The notes under the pieces were generated by a model, which saw only the letters and a list, made by a program, of their open reading frames with translations, searched no databases and was not told where the DNA came from. The position numbers were made by a program, and so were the translations under genes. 64,000 bases of DNA, from contig JALNQF010000002.1 in NCBI GenBank assembly GCA_028456385.1, forward strand, positions 124,001 to 188,000, in the 5' to 3' direction. Source of the DNA: Ophiosphaerella korrae (Eukaryota; Ascomycota; Dothideomycetes; Pleosporales; Phaeosphaeriaceae). Of this stretch, positions 1 to 9,685 are shown one piece after another (the stretch's first letter is position 1; every line of letters begins with the position of its first letter).

Positions 1-1999
1 TCAAGGCGGTGCACACTTACACAGAAGAGCGGCTGACAAGCTGATGCTGATCTTATAGCAGCCCAGTACCTCGGGTCACGACAGCTCGGGCTTCTCAAGT
101 CAGCATAGTTGCCACAGCCCTTTGTTGCACAGCTGACTGCCCCGCAACGCGCTGTTGGACGTGGGTTGTCGACTCGTCGCACACACACACACATTAGCGC
201 AGGTCACTACCTTGGTGCATATCGCTAGGTACCAACTAGCCACAAAGATATGAGAGTCATCGATTAGCGAATTTTAGTTAAGCAGACCAACGCCGTACTA
301 TCGCTGTACAATTGCTATTAACAGGAAGTATGTTCCAATTTTAGAAGATTTCCGATGTGGTGGGAAGTCGCTAGCTGAATGAAGTTCAAATTCACATCCC
401 TAGCAGCGGGCACAAATGAATAAGCAAAACTAGCAAACCCATATTCATTTGTAGCGCAAGGTTGTGGGTCGCAACGCAAAGAGCTTCTTATGTAGGAATA
501 TTTTCGCCTGGTAGTTGAGTAAAGCGCATCAGCGATTGAATACCTGCATATTCTTGTGTCCGGTGTCGCCAAACATATCGTTGAGTAGCTCTTTTTGAGC
601 TTAGTATTGTCATGTCTTCCAAGGGAGGTCTGGAATGTGAGTCAGGCGTTACGCAACATTGTGCACATGCATGGAAGGTATATTGAATCTAACCCTAGAT
701 AGCGACACAGGAATAAGGGCAAGCAGGGTTTAAATAATGTGTCCCCTGCTAGCTAGTATATTATATACCCTCAAGAATCGACTTCAAAACATATGGTTTT
801 GATAACAGCCTGTCCTCTTGTAGATGAATTGAAGCTGTGTCACTAGCAGCCTAATGGATCAGTTTCAGATCAGCAGACCTATAGTTGTGGGGATCGCATC
901 ACAACAAACGATCACACTGAGGCTCCGTATCACAGCAACCCTTGTCTCCCCTATGTTATCGAGTCTAGGTGTCACACATCATACGCCCATCTTCATCAAG
1001 TGCCTTTTGTCGAATCTGATATAATGGCAGAAAGGCCCAGTGGGGAACTGTTCTCCATCCTGGCGTCATCCTCAGCTTCTTCAAACTATCTGATCCTTTA
1101 AAGATTGTACAAGAGACATGGGGAAAGTTCTAAGATAGAGAATATATCCTGGCTCTTGGGGGTAGACAGTTGACACCGCATATCTGTACAAGGTCGTGAC
1201 TGGTCACTACAAGCAACCGCATACAATAGTACACAGACTGGCTGATTTGGTTTTTCCCGGATTGAAGAGCTCCAAGATACGGCAATGAGCTGCTGGCCCC
1301 TCTTTTTAGATGATGAAATGGATGACGTCTTCAGTGACTTCAAGGTTAGAACATACTCTTTTTAAGCATTGACAAGCCTTGAAAACATGACAATGACCAC
1401 ATGCTACCGAGCAAAAGTTTGCTCGAGCAACATCTGATTCCAAGTTCCATCGGTACTACGCCTAGAAATTGTGCTCTCTGTAATGTTACAACCAGAGTGG
1501 GGCAAATCATCGACTTTGATTCGCGTTGTACAGGAAGGAGCACGATGAGTAGGTGCTCAATGAACCTGGATTGTGTATGACAACGCGCTTTCGACTGGTC
1601 AGTGCGAAAAAGAATGAGAGCCAAAAAATCTGGAATTTTTTTGTAAGGTCATCAATAATTCTAATTGATGTAATCATCTCGATGTAGATATGGGGGCATA
1701 AGAACACATGTCACCATGTGCGGGTATGACTCAGGCGAATTAAAAAGCTCTTGCGGCTGCGTTTCCCAATGGCAAAAAGGGCTGGGGGATAGTGAAATTG
1801 ATAATAGATTGATGGTTAGGGTTCGATCAAAGTTCGTGGTAGTAACGTTTTCTTCGTCCGGCGCCTTCCGGCGCTTGCGCGGAAGTGATGTCATTTTTAC
1901 CACATTTCTATTTGAACAACAGAGATTCAACTTGCACCTGAAATAGTCCACATAGGATCATATATTTTTTCAGAAAGCAACCTTTTGACAATTGAGACA
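1..1999. other. Gene-poor left flank
   Basis: I see no convincing gene here. Short open frames exist on both strands but lack homology-like motifs, splice-supported extensions or coding-like composition. A (CA)7 microsatellite lies at 180-193. A small GC-rich hairpin-like patch sits near 1858-1882 (CCGGCGCCTTCCGGCGC). The first supported start codon to the right is at 2000. Confidence 0.6.
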
Positions 2000-2664
2000 A
2001 TGTCTGAATCTTTGGCCGCATTTCGCTCCAACAGGAGCAAAGATTTGACTCGGCTAGCTGAGCAACATCTTCAGCATGAGTACACCAAGCCTTGACCAGC
2101 TATGAAATTTACGCATACTGACGGATTTTAGCCTCAACCAAAGAGATCGTGACATATTAAAGAGCGCTGGTGGCAAAGTTTCTACACACGCTGGCATCGC
2201 GTCCCTCGCTGGACTTGGACTGGGTGTTTATTTTGCTTTCCGACTACGCGCCATGCGTGTGGCATACTTCAATGCTTTTAGGGCGATGGAAAAGCCAGTA
2301 GAAATCCGATTTGCAGATGGCCGGACAGGTATGTTATGCATCGACGATCTGTCAAACGTGGAACTCAACAGGCCTAACTTGATCACTTACAGAACCTATC
2401 CCTGATATATCAGCAAAACTTTCTCCATCTCGCTGGGGCGATGCCACTACGTATTTCCTATTCTCCGTGAGCGGCTTATTTTTGGGCGGAGAACTTGGGC
2501 TATTGACGGGCACTGCATCGGCCTCAAGGACAATCACTAAAGATCCTGAAAGCAAGGCGAGAATCGAAAAGGCTTTCAAGAACTACAGAATAGATGTTTT
2601 GAAGCGCGAGGTTCAGGAGCTCGAAGGGAAGAGTAGGTTTGAGGAATTCTTCAGCTCATCCTAA
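2000..2664 (+). CDS. Hypothetical two-membrane-segment protein
   Basis: I join three exons, 2000-2079, 2132-2328 and 2393-2664, with GT..AG introns of 52 and 64 nt. This gives 182 residues. The frame stays open across both joints, which supports the model. The N-terminus is polar and charged. Two hydrophobic stretches follow: about residues 45-63 (GIASLAGLGLGVYFAFRLR) and about 110-130 (TYFLFSVSGLFLGGELGLLTG). The C-terminus is charged and helical (KAFKNYRIDVLKREVQEL). A small integral membrane protein with a cytosolic or matrix tail is likely, but I do not recognise the family and assign no function. It stands alone: the next gene starts about 450 bp downstream on the same strand. Confidence 0.75.
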
Positions 2665-3120
2665 ATCCTACGTGCAAGTGTTTATGCACAAACTTTAGGC
2701 TTTGAAACCTTGCTGTCTATAGGTATGGCGAATGACCCAACTACTCGTAATCTATTGGACCTAGCATGCCAGATATCCTTGGGAAGGAAAGATCATTATT
2801 TCGATCGATTGTTCCCAGCGGACCACACTTTTGGTGCCATGCCATATTTTCTACTCGCAAACACTTGGTCACTAGTTAACATGCTGCGCTTTTTGTGACT
2901 AAAGCACTGGCGTGGCGTCGCGCGGCTCTTCACACTGTTGGTCAGTTGAAAGCTTGGGTGCTCATGTGACGTCACGTTGAGCAGCCAAATTAGGGCCGAC
3001 CCATTTTCTTATCGATATCAGGGGATTCATATCGACAAGCAATAATCCGAATTTCGCGGCAGCATCTCTCCAAAAGGTCTCCTGAGAGTTTAAAGAGACG
3101 GTGCCTGTCCGGGAGCGAAG
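2665..3120. other. Intergenic spacer upstream of the PLC-like gene
   Basis: About 450 bp. A 62-codon frame at 2710-2898 has no ATG at its start and no recognisable motif. A CACATGTGACGTCACG-like stretch near 2963-2976 contains TGACGTCA, the palindromic CRE/bZIP core, about 150 bp upstream of the PLC-like start codon. That site is a plausible promoter element by inference only. Confidence 0.4.
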
Positions 3121-4544
3121 ATGAAGAACAGGTCAATTTTGCTGTTATGGCTTGCGGGTGTTGTTACAGCCCAGAGCAGCGCGTCACAGTCACTTCAAGT
3201 AGTGACACTGACAGGCTCACAAAGAAGCGCCTCGAGAGACTACTTGCCTAGAGTTACCCTCCCTTCAGTATTTCAAGGCAGTATTATTGCAACAATAAGC
3301 CAGCCGGCGCCACCCATCAACTCAAGGTTATCCAATTCCACCATGTCAAGATCCACCTCAACAAGTATTCAAGAGCCCGTGACCAACATTGGTGGCAGAA
3401 ACAGGACCTCAACACCAACAACCACTCAGAATGCACCAGCACGGCCTTCGAATACCCAGCCTTGCAACAACTATGTTGAGTTTTGTAATCGGAAATACTC
3501 AAATATTACCGAGGTCGCTGCACACAATTCACCGTTCACACGCCGAAACAACGCGGCAAGAAATCAAGATTACGGCGTGACGCAGCAACTTAACGATGGA
3601 ATTCGAATGATACAAGGACAAGCCCATTTAGTCAATGGCACACTGTATTATTGCCATACCTCCTGCGACCTCCTCAATGAAGGAACGGTTGAAGACTATC
3701 TTAAAGAAGTCACAACATGGGTTGAAACACATCCATTTGATGTGGTCACTATAATCTTTGGTAATTATGACTGGGCACAGAGAGATTCAAAGGGCAATCT
3801 ACTTGTAACGGCTGTTGACTATGATGCCCCCATCAAAGCTTCTGGCTTGATCAACTACATTTATCAGCCGCCAAAGACGGCAATGGGCGTTGACGATTGG
3901 CCCACCCTCGGGCAAATGATACTTAATCAAAAGCGCGTAGTCACCTTCATTGACTATAACTTTGATACGATTAATGTCCCGTACATGCTTTGGGAGTTCT
4001 ACAACATCTGGGAGACACCTTTTTCGCCAACAGATCTTGACTTCCCGTGTACGATAGGAAGGCCAGAGGGTATCAGCGACGAACAGGCGAAGAACATGAT
4101 GTATCTCGCAAATCATAACTTGAATGCTGAGATTGCAATTGGAGGAATGAGCATATTGGTGCCGAATACTGCGCAGATAAACCAGACCAATGCTGTATCA
4201 GGTCAGGGAAGCCTGGGTTTGATGACGAATCAATGTGCTGGTATGTCCCACTCTGTCTGCTTTCCTTTTATTCCAGCTGTAAAGTACTGCGAGCGGAGTC
4301 TCTTCTATTACTGACAATCGATTTAGAGAGATGGAGCCGTCCTCCAAACTTCCTTATAGTGGATTTCTATAACCAGGGGCCGACGAGTGGCTCTGTCTTC
4401 GAAGTTGCAGCTCGAGCGAATGGCGTGACTTATAACCGCCCGTGTTGCGGCACAACCACGCGATCTACGACAGCTCCTTATTTCCGCCCCTCACCAATCT
4501 ATTTGTGGTTATTTCTTTTTATTCAATTTATCCTACTACTCTGA
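3121..4544 (+). CDS. Secreted PLC-like phosphodiesterase (PI-PLC X-type fold)
   Basis: Two exons, 3121-4240 and 4327-4544, give 445 residues. Residues 1-18 form a signal peptide (charged start, LLLWLAGVV core, AQ cleavage). A Ser/Thr-rich, probably O-glycosylated stretch runs to about residue 112. The catalytic-type domain follows, with the two histidines expected in PI-PLC X-like barrels: H135 in AAHNSPF and H179 in YCHTSC. After splicing the C-terminal block reads CAERWSRPPNFLIVDFYN, typical of the fungal PLC-like phosphodiesterase superfamily. The last ~20 residues are strongly hydrophobic (WLFLFIQFILLL), suggesting a GPI-anchor signal or membrane tail. Related fungal proteins are extracellular or wall-associated; the substrate is unknown. 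The intron is confirmed because without it the frame stops before the conserved C-terminal block. Confidence 0.88.
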
Positions 4545-4788
4545 AGAATGAGTGTCACATCGGGCGACTGCATGTTAAATCTGAGTGAATCTGTAGCTCA
4601 ATAGAGTTGGTTGGAGTGAGTGTATAGCGTAAATGTTCATACCGCAAAAGTTCAACACATTTAATAGGCATAAGTAACATAATCTATATATTCGCCTGAT
4701 ATTTTTTCGAGCCATCAATGTTTCAACAGTGAGGTTTTTCTATATTCAGCACTGTGTCTCAACTTACGGCGTGAGTCGAGTATTATGA

Positions 4789-4983
4789 TGTTGCGGAGAG
4801 AGCACTCGGAGCACTGAAGCGGCGAGCGCCAGGATAGACTGAGTACCGAGAGCTCGGTGCTCAAAACTCTCGAGCACGGAGAACTCGGTTATCGGAGCTC
4901 TCAGTATAAAAGCACTACCAAAGTGATAGCTAGTAGAATCAATAGATCCATTCAATCATCAATCAACGAGCTACTCTGCGACA
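4789..4983 (+). mobile_element. Solo LTR (195 bp) with 5-bp target duplication
   Basis: The element begins TGTTGCGGAG and ends CTCTGCGACA, so it has TG..CA ends and short terminal inverted repeats (TGTTGCGGAG against TGTCGCAGAG, 8 of 10 matching). It is bracketed by identical pentamers TATGA at 4784-4788 and 4984-4988. A TATAAA box lies at 4905-4910, about 80 bp before the right end, as expected for the promoter of an LTR read on this strand. No internal retroelement coding region is adjacent, so this is a solo LTR left by LTR-LTR recombination. The superfamily cannot be decided from the LTR alone. Confidence 0.85.
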
Positions 4984-5080
4984 TATGATAATTAATCTGA
5001 ACGCAAAGTACCTAGGTACTCGACACTAATCATGCAGCCTTGCACGCTTAATAAGCTTGGCCAATTGCGTCCTCTTTAAG

Positions 5081-5222
5081 GTAGCTATAGTGCCTTCGCA
5101 TGGCAGAGCGCATCCCTATCAAAGTTTGGCAGATCAGAGCATAAAAGCCAGTGTGATCTAGAGCTGTAATTCGCCAAACTTCGACAGGGATGCGATCCAC
5201 CGTGCGAAGGCACTGTAGTTGT
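5081..5222. repeat. Imperfect hairpin, MITE-like element
   Basis: The left arm starting CTATAGTGCCTTCGCA (from about 5085) pairs with the right arm ending TGCGAAGGCACTGTAG (to about 5218). The arms also share CGCATCCCTRTCRAAGTTTGG, giving about 47 bp per arm around a ~30-bp loop. Several mismatches are C/T or G/A, as produced by repeat-induced point mutation. No open frame is inside. A non-autonomous DNA element is the best reading; I could not define a clear target-site duplication. Confidence 0.65.
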
Positions 5223-5596
5223 AATATCGTCTACTTAGGAAATCCAACTAGATAGGCACTAAGAGCAAGCTTCTTGCTTTACAAAACCGTCAAGTTTTTG
5301 GTAGATATAAGGCCTTTTTATCATTTCAAAGTTAGAACATAAATCTACTGCTAGGTTAAAGTAAATCCGTGCAAGTAACTAAGATGTTACATGTTGAGAC
5401 CTGAGGCAAGAGGAATGGGGATCCGATATTGCGACGGGTACAATAGTTGATTCTCACGGATGGCAACGTAGGCTCGAAAGGGAACTTGAGTGTCAAGACA
5501 GTATTGGGGCTCAATCTGAAAAGGGCACTCGATGATATTGGTTTGGGATAGCAAGTAGAGCGTCTGCTAATATACAATGTAAACACACCGAGGAAA

Positions 5597-5724
5597 GTCT
5601 CGCTCTATGGGTTCTGTATAAGGTGTCCATCATTCTGTCTCGCTGTGTCTCGCTGGTCTCGCTGGCGGGATGGGCGAGACTGGCGCGATGGGCGAGACTG
5701 GCGAGACCACGTGATCAGCGAGAC
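5597..5724. repeat. Converging GTCTCGC / GCGAGAC array
   Basis: Four copies of GTCTCGC (5597, 5637, 5647, 5656) are followed by four copies of its reverse complement GCGAGAC (5674, 5692, 5701, 5718). Between them is a directly repeated GATGGGCGAGACTGGCG unit. A CACGTG hexamer sits at 5708-5713. The whole stretch could fold into a large imperfect hairpin. It has no coding support; the open frames across it only translate the repeats. Its origin, whether transposon end, minisatellite or protein-binding cluster, is unknown. Confidence 0.7.
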
Positions 5725-5919
5725 CCCCACTTGGTGTCTTGGGTCTGTTACGGGAGTGCTTAAGATCGTAACATTACAGGTTAACAAGCAATGCTCCATT
5801 AGTTTAATCTACTGTAGGCTCTCGCTTGAACAATACTATCAAACTTCTAGCAAAGACTTGGAGTGCAACCAGACTGTTGCCGGAGTTTATTGTCTCCCTA
5901 GATAGGTAACGTGCTCCAT

Positions 5920-5953
5920 CAGTAAGTGGCCCACCCCAGTAAGCGGCCCACCT
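5920..5953. repeat. 17-bp tandem direct repeat
   Basis: CAGTAAGTGGCCCACCC (5920-5936) is immediately followed by CAGTAAGCGGCCCACCT (5937-5953), with a C/T difference inside the core. AT-rich sequence follows to about 6110. Doubled GGCCCAC-type motifs at a boundary with AT-rich DNA resemble the end of a DNA transposon, but I cannot see a matching inverted end nearby, so the element would be truncated. This is weakly supported beyond the repeat itself. Confidence 0.5.
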
Positions 5954-6508
5954 CAAAAACCATCAAAAATCGCAAAAACTGTAGCTTGATATCTTAACAA
6001 CAGCTCAATAATAAATTCTAAAATTTTACGCCAAGCCTCATATACCTAACTAGGAGTACCTGTAGAAGTACCGGGAATAATAAATCTAGCCATTATAAAG
6101 ATATTGAGTTGTGGCCCCCAATTTTGAGCCAGATTACTTGGTCCCCGGAGTTCTCTCCGGGATTACTGATTGGCCAATCTTGCTTTAGCGATCCTACATA
6201 CTCGCCGTTTGTTGGTTAGCATCCCTGTAGTTCAAGGCATGGGTCCGATTTTTGTGGGTCAGGTTTTTGTGGGTCGCTTGCGCAAAGGCCTTGAGACAAG
6301 GACACGATCCGAGGTGGTAAGACCAGAACGCACCGTCCCAGGGTGGTAAACACCTGCTCATGGCCCAGAGCCGCAGCACCATGCGCCATATCACAGCCAT
6401 GCCCCTGTCATCGTGCTGGATCTCCTTTTTCGGGGCCATGCCTTTGGGCCCTCCTGCACGCTTCGAGGGGCCTGTGCTGTTCAAGAGTAGGCATTAGCAG
6501 AGTCTGAT

Positions 6509-6566
6509 GCATGCCAAACATTGCATGTCAAACATGTGCATGCCAAACATGTGCATGCTAAACACA
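6509..6566. repeat. Tandem array of GCATGCCAAACATGT, about four units
   Basis: Units of 14-15 bp lie head to tail at 6509-6522, 6523-6537, 6538-6552 and 6553-6566, each starting GCATG and containing YAAACA. The array sits about 210 bp upstream of the start codon of the small membrane protein at 6778. It could be a minisatellite or a cluster of binding sites; the sequence does not decide. Confidence 0.7.
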
Positions 6567-6777
6567 GCCTCGAAGCTGACCGATAATTTGTTTATATGCA
6601 ATCGAGCGCAACATAGGCAAATCATCACATAAAATAGCCCTTATGCTTCAAAAATACTACATTTTTCACTTGTCCAAGTTTGACATCATTCAACCTCTCC
6701 CAAACCGCTTAAACACCGACGCGCTCAACAGCACCGAGTTTCAGCCACAGCATCGAAGAGAACGAGATTTCCCCAAC

Positions 6778-7179
6778 ATGGCCCTGCAAGCATTACAAGC
6801 GCTGCGCATTATGCTGTTCGCATGCATCCTGCATGTGGCCCAGGCAGCACCAACCTCGTCATCACCGACAAATACAGCGAACACCGCATGGTCCAACGAA
6901 GCCATTTTTACATTTATTGGTGTCTTCGTCGCAGTATTCGGCATCCTCGTTACACTTTTCCTGTCTTCATCGAGGATACGCCAGTGCCTGTGTTGTCCCT
7001 TTAGATGTAAGCATGCCCTACAGCCTAGCCTAGCCTAGCCTCACAACCAAGACTAACACTTCCTAGTCTGCATCACCCACAGCTACCAGACTTCGAGGCG
7101 AGAATTACAAAGGCAATACGCGGATTGGAGGAGGTTTGAAGAATGGGTAGAATTGACCAATGAATCAAGGGTGTTATGA
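6778..7179 (+). CDS. Small signal-peptide plus single-TM hypothetical protein
   Basis: Two exons, 6778-7006 and 7067-7179, give 113 residues. The N-terminus (LRIMLFACILHVAQAAP) looks like a cleavable signal peptide ending at AQA-A near residue 23. A short Ser/Thr/Asn-rich segment follows, then a clear transmembrane helix, about residues 42-63 (AIFTFIGVFVAVFGILVTLF). A Cys-rich juxtamembrane patch (RQCLCCPFRF) could be palmitoylated. The tail is charged and helical (RRELQRQYADWRRFEEWVEL). The ATG at 6778 gives the signal peptide directly; an upstream in-frame start would bury it. The intron contains three TAGCC repeats. I do not recognise a family. It is probably a type I membrane protein, with no function assigned. 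Confidence 0.65.
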
Positions 7180-7449
7180 CAGAAGGACATTGCAAAGAGT
7201 TGGGTTCACAAGATCGAATACTTCGATTTGGTAAGACTCGAGAGAATTCCTTTCTGGTAGTGTATCACTATCATAGCGTGCGTGCTAAAAGAGACCACTC
7301 CGGGTATGCGATTGAACCTTTGGAAGTCATGCTCCGAGTCGCCCAGGACGCCATGCTGAGAAGATGAGCTTACATGCCATGCTCGACCGAGGAAAGAGAT
7401 GCCCGTATACGAACCGCGTTTTGAACACGGCGAAGACGCTGCGTTTAGG

Positions 7450-9326
7450 TTATAGCTTCGATTTAGGTGCGGGTGCGGCCGCACTAGCTTCCTTGTTCAA
7501 GGTCACAGTTCCATTTGCACTACCCTCGCCAAAGAAAATGACCTCGACCGTCAAATCATCCCTGTTTCAGATCAGTCATGTTAAGGCCTAGTTGTGTAGT
7601 AGATAGTGTATAAATACCTGTATCGTCTCGAGAATGGACTTGGCAGAGTGAGCAACGCGCTCAGTTGATCTTGATCCTTGCCACCAAGTGCGTTGCGTAC
7701 AAGATGGGTTGCTGCGTTTTTGTCCTCGACTACAAATCTCTCGTTGAGGCTCTTAGTGCCCCATTGCCGTTGACGGATCGGTGCGCGTTGACCCTCGCCG
7801 CCTTCGCTGCCATTTTGCTCCACGGGCAGTTGCTTCTCTGATGCCCACCAGCTCTTCAACCAGGACTGTGACTGGGCTCCTTGGCCGCTCTGACTGCCTT
7901 GAGCATCGAGCCACTGACCGACAAGACCGACGACCTCTTCATTAGTGAGCATCTCCCAGAGACCATCGGTAGCCATGACCACAAAGTCGCCCTTCTCGGG
8001 CTCAACTTTGGTAGTCGTAATGATAGGCTCAGCAGTGACATAAGGAGGTGTTAGGAGTAGAGTTGATGGGGTTCGAGCAAAATACGACTTTTTCAATTCC
8101 TTGTTTGTTTGGAGCGACCATTTATAGTATGCATCGCCAAAAGCACGGGATGGTTCTAGCCCACCCAAGATACGACCATTCCTGACGACATTAGGCTCTC
8201 CAGGATGTTCTTTGCGAAGGCGCTCGGCTTCGCTAGTGGTGCCGCCAGTTTGGTCTTCCGATAATGGAGTCGCAGTCCATTTGCCGTTGGTGCCTTTCCG
8301 ACCGAGTACGGCACGGGAGTCGCCTGTGCATGCAACGCGTAGGAGCTTAGAGCGGCTGTCATAGAATGACAATAATGCACATGAACCTGATAATGCAGGT
8401 GCAAGGAGTTCTGCCGCGGCGACCTTAGATTGCGCCTTTCTTACTTTCTTGACGGATTCGTGCACAATCTCATTGTCCAGGCGAACGAAGCCAGTCTTGA
8501 TAGCTTGATCAATGGCTTCTGGGGTTGGGAAGCGGAGCGAGGGATCCTCGACTGCTGACTTGTATGTTGTATTCAGTTCGCGGGCAACGAAAGAGATCAA
8601 AGTTTGGCGAAGCTTGGCAGATGTAACCCAGCCACTGAGTGTGTTAGTAGTGCGCATACTGTAGGCAAGGGCATATAGCTACCTGTGTCCATCAAAAACG
8701 CCCCAGAACATCCAGTCGCTTGCTGCAGGGCCATCGGTAGCTGCTTGAGTCGACGGTACTTCAATAATCTTCTCGGCGTGGTCGTCTTCTATCGGATCGT
8801 TGGATGGAATTTGAACCACATCGTACCGCACGACGCCCTGCCCTCTTCCTACAAGCCAGGACTCTTCATTCTTGCGTAGCTTCGCGGTGGTCTGATCGGG
8901 GTCTAACATCTCGAGCACTTTTCGGCCGTAGTCGTCTGTCTCCTTCGCTAGCGGTCCCGAACCAGTGATGGTTCCTGTGTATAGCTCGCTTGGGCCAACT
9001 ACAAGCGCCTTTCGCGTTGGCTCAGCGTTGGAGACGGAAGAGAGATTCCTGGCCTGCTCGGCGGGCGAGGTTGAATTACCAGTCGACTGGCTGCCGTTGA
9101 AAGCGTAGAAGGCACCTGAGGCCACGGCGGCAGCTACCAGTGCACCTTTAATTGCACGGAACTGCATCGACGAGGAGAGGAGGACAGGTGAGGTACGTCG
9201 CAGATGATGGTGGGCCCGGAACATTAGGCCATTGTTTGGCGCAAAGACTGCGGTACGGCTGCGGGCGAACTTGTGCAGACACGGACGACGGGCAGAGCGG
9301 AAAACTTGAAAGGCTGCCCGACGCAT
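7450..9326 (-). CDS. PTC5: Mitochondrial PP2C-type protein phosphatase
   Basis: Exons 9326-8683, 8634-7618 and 7561-7450 give 590 residues. I chose the ATG at 9326 because it opens a classic Arg-rich mitochondrial presequence (MRRAAFQVFRSARR). A membrane segment follows at about residues 59-77 (IKGALVAAAVASGAFYAF). PP2C motifs appear in order: WGVFDGHSGW (spanning the first splice joint, about 209-218), GSCALLSFYD, ACTGDSRAVLG, SRAFGDAYYKW, VMATDGLWEML, and after the second splice RDDLTVEVIFFG. The Asp residues of DGH, TDG and RDD are metal-binding in this family. The closest yeast type is Ptc5, a phosphatase acting on pyruvate dehydrogenase E1; that substrate is inferred by homology. It is divergent from RQC1, with 359 bp between start codons. 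Confidence 0.92.
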
Positions 9327-9685
9327 CTCCTGGTATCTTGAAGTTGGGGTGGGGGTGGAGGGAGTAACAAGCAAGCTACGGCACCGTAGTCGGTAGACAG
9401 CTCAGACGATCGAGCAGCCGGACGCATGGTTCGTGCACAGATCAATCACCCAATGACAGTGACACAGGTTGGAAGCGTTTGGCCGCAGACTCAACCACCA
9501 ACACGACGTCATAACCTTGCCTTTGACTGCTCAAAAAAAAAATACTCCGGGTATTGCGAACAGCCTCAGCCAAAGAGCAAAGCTACAATCACGTCGCTTT
9601 TTTGAAGTTATCTTGGATCAGGACCCTCTCACACTGCCCCGCACTACACTTTGGTTTGCTTCCAGTTTACCTAGCTCAAGTTCAG
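9327..9685. promoter_or_regulatory. Shared promoter between PTC5-like gene and RQC1
   Basis: 359 bp separate the two divergent start codons. A run of ten A residues lies at 9533-9542, possibly a nucleosome-excluding tract. CT-rich sequence precedes the RQC1 start. No TATA box is obvious. Confidence 0.5.

Noticed and set aside
1816..1821. TTAGGG word, considered as a telomere trace
   Set aside because: Only one copy; not an array.
1716..1946. 76-codon open frame on the plus strand
   Set aside because: No motif, no splice extension, overlaps an equally long frame on the other strand; treated as chance.
2710..2898. 62-codon frame between two genes
   Set aside because: Does not begin with ATG at its 5' end and has no recognisable domain or neighbour-supported exon.
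5605..5905. Overlapping frames with Arg/Ser/Trp repeats
   Set aside because: They only translate the GTCTCGC/GCGAGAC repeat array.
6194..6484. 96-codon minus-strand frame
   Set aside because: Low-quality sequence without motif; lies between repeats; could be transposon debris but unsupported.
9374..9374. Upstream TTG as the start of the PP2C phosphatase
   Set aside because: Not an ATG; the ATG at 9326 gives an ideal mitochondrial presequence.
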